The position numbers were made by a program, and so were the translations under genes. 7,463 nt of DNA from Oscillospiraceae bacterium (GTDB taxonomy: Bacteria; Bacillota; Clostridia; Oscillospirales; Oscillospiraceae): positions 1-7,463 of the forward strand of contig JAFYIF010000077.1 of assembly GCA_017538775.1 (NCBI GenBank), given 5' to 3'. The number at the start of each line of letters is the position of its first letter. The stretch's first letter is position 1. The notes under the pieces are model-generated. The model made no database searches. It was given only the letters and a program-made list of their open reading frames with translations, and was not told where the DNA came from. Below, piece by piece: positions 5,769 to 7,463 of the stretch.

Positions 5769-6368
5769 ATGATGCATCTGCACCGTTCCGCTTCTCCACA
5801 GGCCACTCGCCCCCGCCGCCCGGACGCGGGCGCATCGCCGCTGGGTGAGCGGCTGGTTTTTTCCTGCTGTCTCCTGGGCGTCCTGAGCGGCGCGATGGTG
5901 GGGCTTTTCTCGCCCGGCGGCGCGCTGACCCTGGGCGCGCTCCGCCTGGGGGCCTTTTCGCCGATCTCCGGCGGCTTTCCCGGCTATGTGCTGGGCATCG
6001 GCGCCTGGTTTCTGTTGCCGGTTCTGGGCGGCACCAGCTATCTGGGCTTTCTTCTGGCGCTGCTGGCCTCCTTTTTCAGCGCCTTCCGCCTGAGCTGCTC
6101 CGTCGCCGCATCCTTCGTCTCCGCTTCGTATCCCGGACTCTGGGAGGCCCTGCTGCGCTATGGGGTCCCGGCCCTGCTGGTCGGCCCGTTCCTGCTGGCC
6201 GCCGCCGGAGCCGGTTTCCGCGCCGCCCGGCGGCTCTGGCAGCTCCGCTTCCGCGCTTCCGCGGTGCAGAAGGCCGGGCGCTTGCTCCCGCTGACGCTCT
6301 GTTCTGCGGCCTCGGTGCTGCTGGCCGCGGCCTACTGCGCCTATCTCCTGCCCCTGCTGCTGCCCTGA
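5769..6368 (+). CDS. Five-helix membrane protein, possibly SpoIIM-like
   Basis: The product is 199 aa from ATG 5769 (tandem ATG at 5772); AAAGGG (5757-5762) lies 6 nt upstream and is a modest SD. After a basic, Pro-rich cytoplasmic-looking N-terminus (1-28), five hydrophobic segments appear at about 29-47, 70-88, 91-116, 128-150 and 172-198. A charged loop with many Arg (151-171) precedes the last one. Stage II sporulation protein M, needed for engulfment by the mother cell, has a similar length and five spans. In Bacillus subtilis it also lies near the xerD (ripX) gene. The segment [14 protein letters not shown] (103-116) and the following [13 protein letters not shown] loosely resemble the SpoIIM core, but similarity is weak, so this is a context-based suggestion. 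It could be another unnamed polytopic protein. The xer gene follows after 25 nt and is probably co-transcribed. An in-frame ATG at 5724 lies at the predicted transcription start and is unlikely. Confidence 0.6.
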   Translation: MMHLHRSASPQATRPRRPDAGASPLGERLVFSCCLLGVLSGAMVGLFSPGGALTLGALRLGAFSPISGGFPGYVLGIGAWFLLPVLGGTSYLGFLLALLASFFSAFRLSCSVAASFVSASYPGLWEALLRYGVPALLVGPFLLAAAGAGFRAARRLWQLRFRASAVQKAGRLLPLTLCSAASVLLAAAYCAYLLPLLLP

Positions 6369-6393
6369 ACTTTGTACCAAGGAGGTGTCCCGC

Positions 6394-7284
6394 TTGAGAG
6401 ATGCAACCTGCTATTCCAGATATGAGAGCTATCTGCGGGACGTGAAGCGCGCATCTCCCAACACCCTCTGCTCCTACCTCCGGGACATCCGCCAGCTGGG
6501 GGACTATCTGGATACCCACAGCGCCTGCGGCTACGCCGACGCGGACGAGCAGGCCCTGCGCGCCTACATCGCCTTTCTGCGCGCCGGGGGCAAATCCGTC
6601 TCCACCGTGTCCCGGGCCATCGCCTCCATCAAGAGTTTCTACGCCTTTCTGGAGGAACAGGGCCTGCGGACCGGGAACCCCAGCGGCGTGCTGGTGCCGG
6701 ACAAGTCCACGCAGAAGCTGCCGCAGATCCTCAGCAGCCGGGAGGTGGAGCTGTTGCTGGAGCAACCGGTCTGCGTGGACCCCAAGGGCTACCGGGACCG
6801 GGCGATGCTGGAACTCCTGTACGCCACGGGCATCCGGGTCAGCGAGCTGATCAGCCTGAACCTGGAGGACCTGAACCTCCCCGCCGGGATCGTCACCTGC
6901 CATGGCCGGGAACACGACCGGGCCATCCCGCTCTATCCCGCCGCCATCCGCGCCCTGGGCGAGTACACCGCGTTCATTCGCCCCCGGATGATCGCCTCCC
7001 CGGAGGAACGGGCGCTGTTCGTCAACGTCAGCGGCGAGCGCATGAGCCGCCAGGGCTTCTGGAAGCTCATCAAGTATTACCAGGCCAAGGCGGGCATCGA
7101 GAAGGACATCACCCCCCACACCCTGCGCCACTCCTTCGCCGCCCATCTGCTGGAAAACGGCGCGGACCTGCGCAGCATCCAGGAGATGCTGGGCCACGCG
7201 GACATCTCCTCCACGCAGATCTACTCCCAGCTGGTCAAAAAGCAGTTGAAGGACGTGTACAACAAAGCCCACCCCAGGGCCTGA
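6394..7284 (+). CDS. XerC/XerD-type tyrosine recombinase
   Basis: The product is 296 aa, the usual Xer length. Such enzymes resolve chromosome dimers at dif by strand exchange. TTG 6394 is chosen because AAGGAGG (6379-6385) lies 8 nt upstream; the in-frame GTG at 6385 overlaps that SD. The N-terminal core-binding domain spans about 9-95 and the catalytic domain about 108-290. Catalytic residues seen are Arg148 (ATGIRVSEL), His242 and Arg245 ([20 protein letters not shown]), His268 ([12 protein letters not shown]) and the nucleophile Tyr277. The beta-hairpin lysine (K172 in E. coli XerD, in GKGNKER) is not there: this protein reads CHGREHDR at 169-176, with Arg at 172 and no Lys. The rest is canonical, so it is probably active with a variant hairpin. 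XerD is more likely than XerC given the spoIIM-like neighbour, but I leave the symbol open. No integrase-type extra domain or flanking att repeat is visible, so it looks like a resident gene. Confidence 0.93.
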   Translation: MRDATCYSRYESYLRDVKRASPNTLCSYLRDIRQLGDYLDTHSACGYADADEQALRAYIAFLRAGGKSVSTVSRAIASIKSFYAFLEEQGLRTGNPSGVLVPDKSTQKLPQILSSREVELLLEQPVCVDPKGYRDRAMLELLYATGIRVSELISLNLEDLNLPAGIVTCHGREHDRAIPLYPAAIRALGEYTAFIRPRMIASPEERALFVNVSGERMSRQGFWKLIKYYQAKAGIEKDITPHTLRHSFAAHLLENGADLRSIQEMLGHADISSTQIYSQLVKKQLKDVYNKAHPRA

Positions 7285-7302
7285 GGCTTTCCAAAAACCA
7301 TC

Positions 7303-7348
7303 GGGACCGCTCCGGCGCAAAACGCGCTGGGGACGGCCCCGCTTTTTT
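7303..7348 (+). terminator. Intrinsic terminator after the xer gene
   Basis: GGGACCG (7303-7309) pairs with CGGCCCC (7334-7340) with one A/C mismatch. Inside, GCGC (7315-7318) pairs with GCGC (7324-7327) around loop AAAAC, with a few extra C-G and T-G pairs between. Six T follow (7343-7348). It lies 18 nt after the xer stop codon. Confidence 0.7.
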
Positions 7349-7406
7349 GCGCCCGGCCGTATCTTCCCGCCCGGTTCCGGGAAAACTGGGCCTGAGGTGA
7401 TATAAA

Positions 7407-7463
7407 ATGGCAAAGCGCAAAAGCAAACAGATCCCCCGCGACAAGCGGAAGACCGGCAGCGAG
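7407..7463 (+). CDS. Start of an unidentified gene (only 19 codons in window)
   Basis: ATG 7407 is preceded by GAGGTGAT (7394-7401), an extended match to the 16S anti-SD, with 5 nt between. The frame then reads MAKRKSKQIPRDKRKTGSE and runs off the right edge. The N-terminus is strongly basic (nine Lys/Arg in 19 residues), compatible with a nucleic-acid-binding protein or with the cytoplasmic tail of a membrane protein. Too little is present to identify the family. No clear promoter stands out in the 58 nt between the terminator and the start, apart from a small hairpin TTCCCG...CGGGAA around 7364-7383. Confidence 0.6.
   Translation, partial: MAKRKSKQIPRDKRKTGSE

Noticed and set aside
6385..6396. 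GTG 6385 as start of the xer gene
   Set aside because: The GTG uses the last G of the AAGGAGG SD itself; TTG 6394 has ideal 8-nt spacing and a standard Xer N-terminus.
6076..7413. 445-codon minus-strand frame
   Set aside because: It spans the xer gene, its terminator and part of the upstream membrane gene in reverse, with no start signal.
1..7463. CRISPR array, tRNA, rRNA, insertion sequence, prophage or defence system
   Set aside because: No regularly spaced repeats, tRNA cloverleaf, terminal inverted repeats, transposase or phage genes could be found; the Xer protein looks like a resident housekeeping enzyme.

Overview
The window reads as ordinary chromosome from a GC-rich, endospore-lineage member of the Bacillota (Clostridia). 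An Oscillospirales-like gut bacterium is my best guess. This is inferred from the strong Shine-Dalgarno (SD) sequences, the sigma-A type promoters, and the order tgt – yajC – small membrane protein, which resembles tgt-yrbF-yrzE of Bacillus. A sporulation-type membrane gene also appears to sit beside a Xer recombinase. Coding regions are very GC-rich, so all frames stay open for long stretches and many long antisense ORFs are only shadows.

Layout. A large secreted protein of unknown function runs leftward from 2117 and leaves the window at base 1. A divergent intergenic region (2118-2359) carries a promoter for each side. Rightward come a DUF362 protein (2360-3355) and, 28 nt later, tRNA-guanine transglycosylase Tgt (3384-4514). 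YajC (4586-5002) follows with a very good promoter of its own. A strong hairpin/U-tract terminator lies after yajC, but its 3' arm also supplies the SD of the next gene, a small four-helix membrane protein (5071-5481) of the TIGR04086/YrzE type.

A GC-poor non-coding island (5482-5768) with a clear promoter, a small inverted repeat and repeated CATAA-type motifs precedes a five-helix membrane protein (5769-6368). This protein is possibly SpoIIM-like. It is followed 25 nt later by a XerC/XerD-type tyrosine recombinase (6394-7284) that starts at TTG. A hairpin terminator closes this unit, and a new gene with a basic N-terminus begins at 7407 and runs off the right edge.

The genes are mostly housekeeping: queuosine modification of tRNA, Sec translocon accessory, chromosome dimer resolution and probable sporulation. 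I see no phage, insertion sequence, CRISPR array, RNA gene or defence system. The most notable points are the terminator that overlaps the ribosome binding site of the next gene, the missing catalytic lysine in the Xer protein, a YajC with an added signal peptide, and a G-quadruplex motif plus an octa-arginine tail in the small membrane protein.
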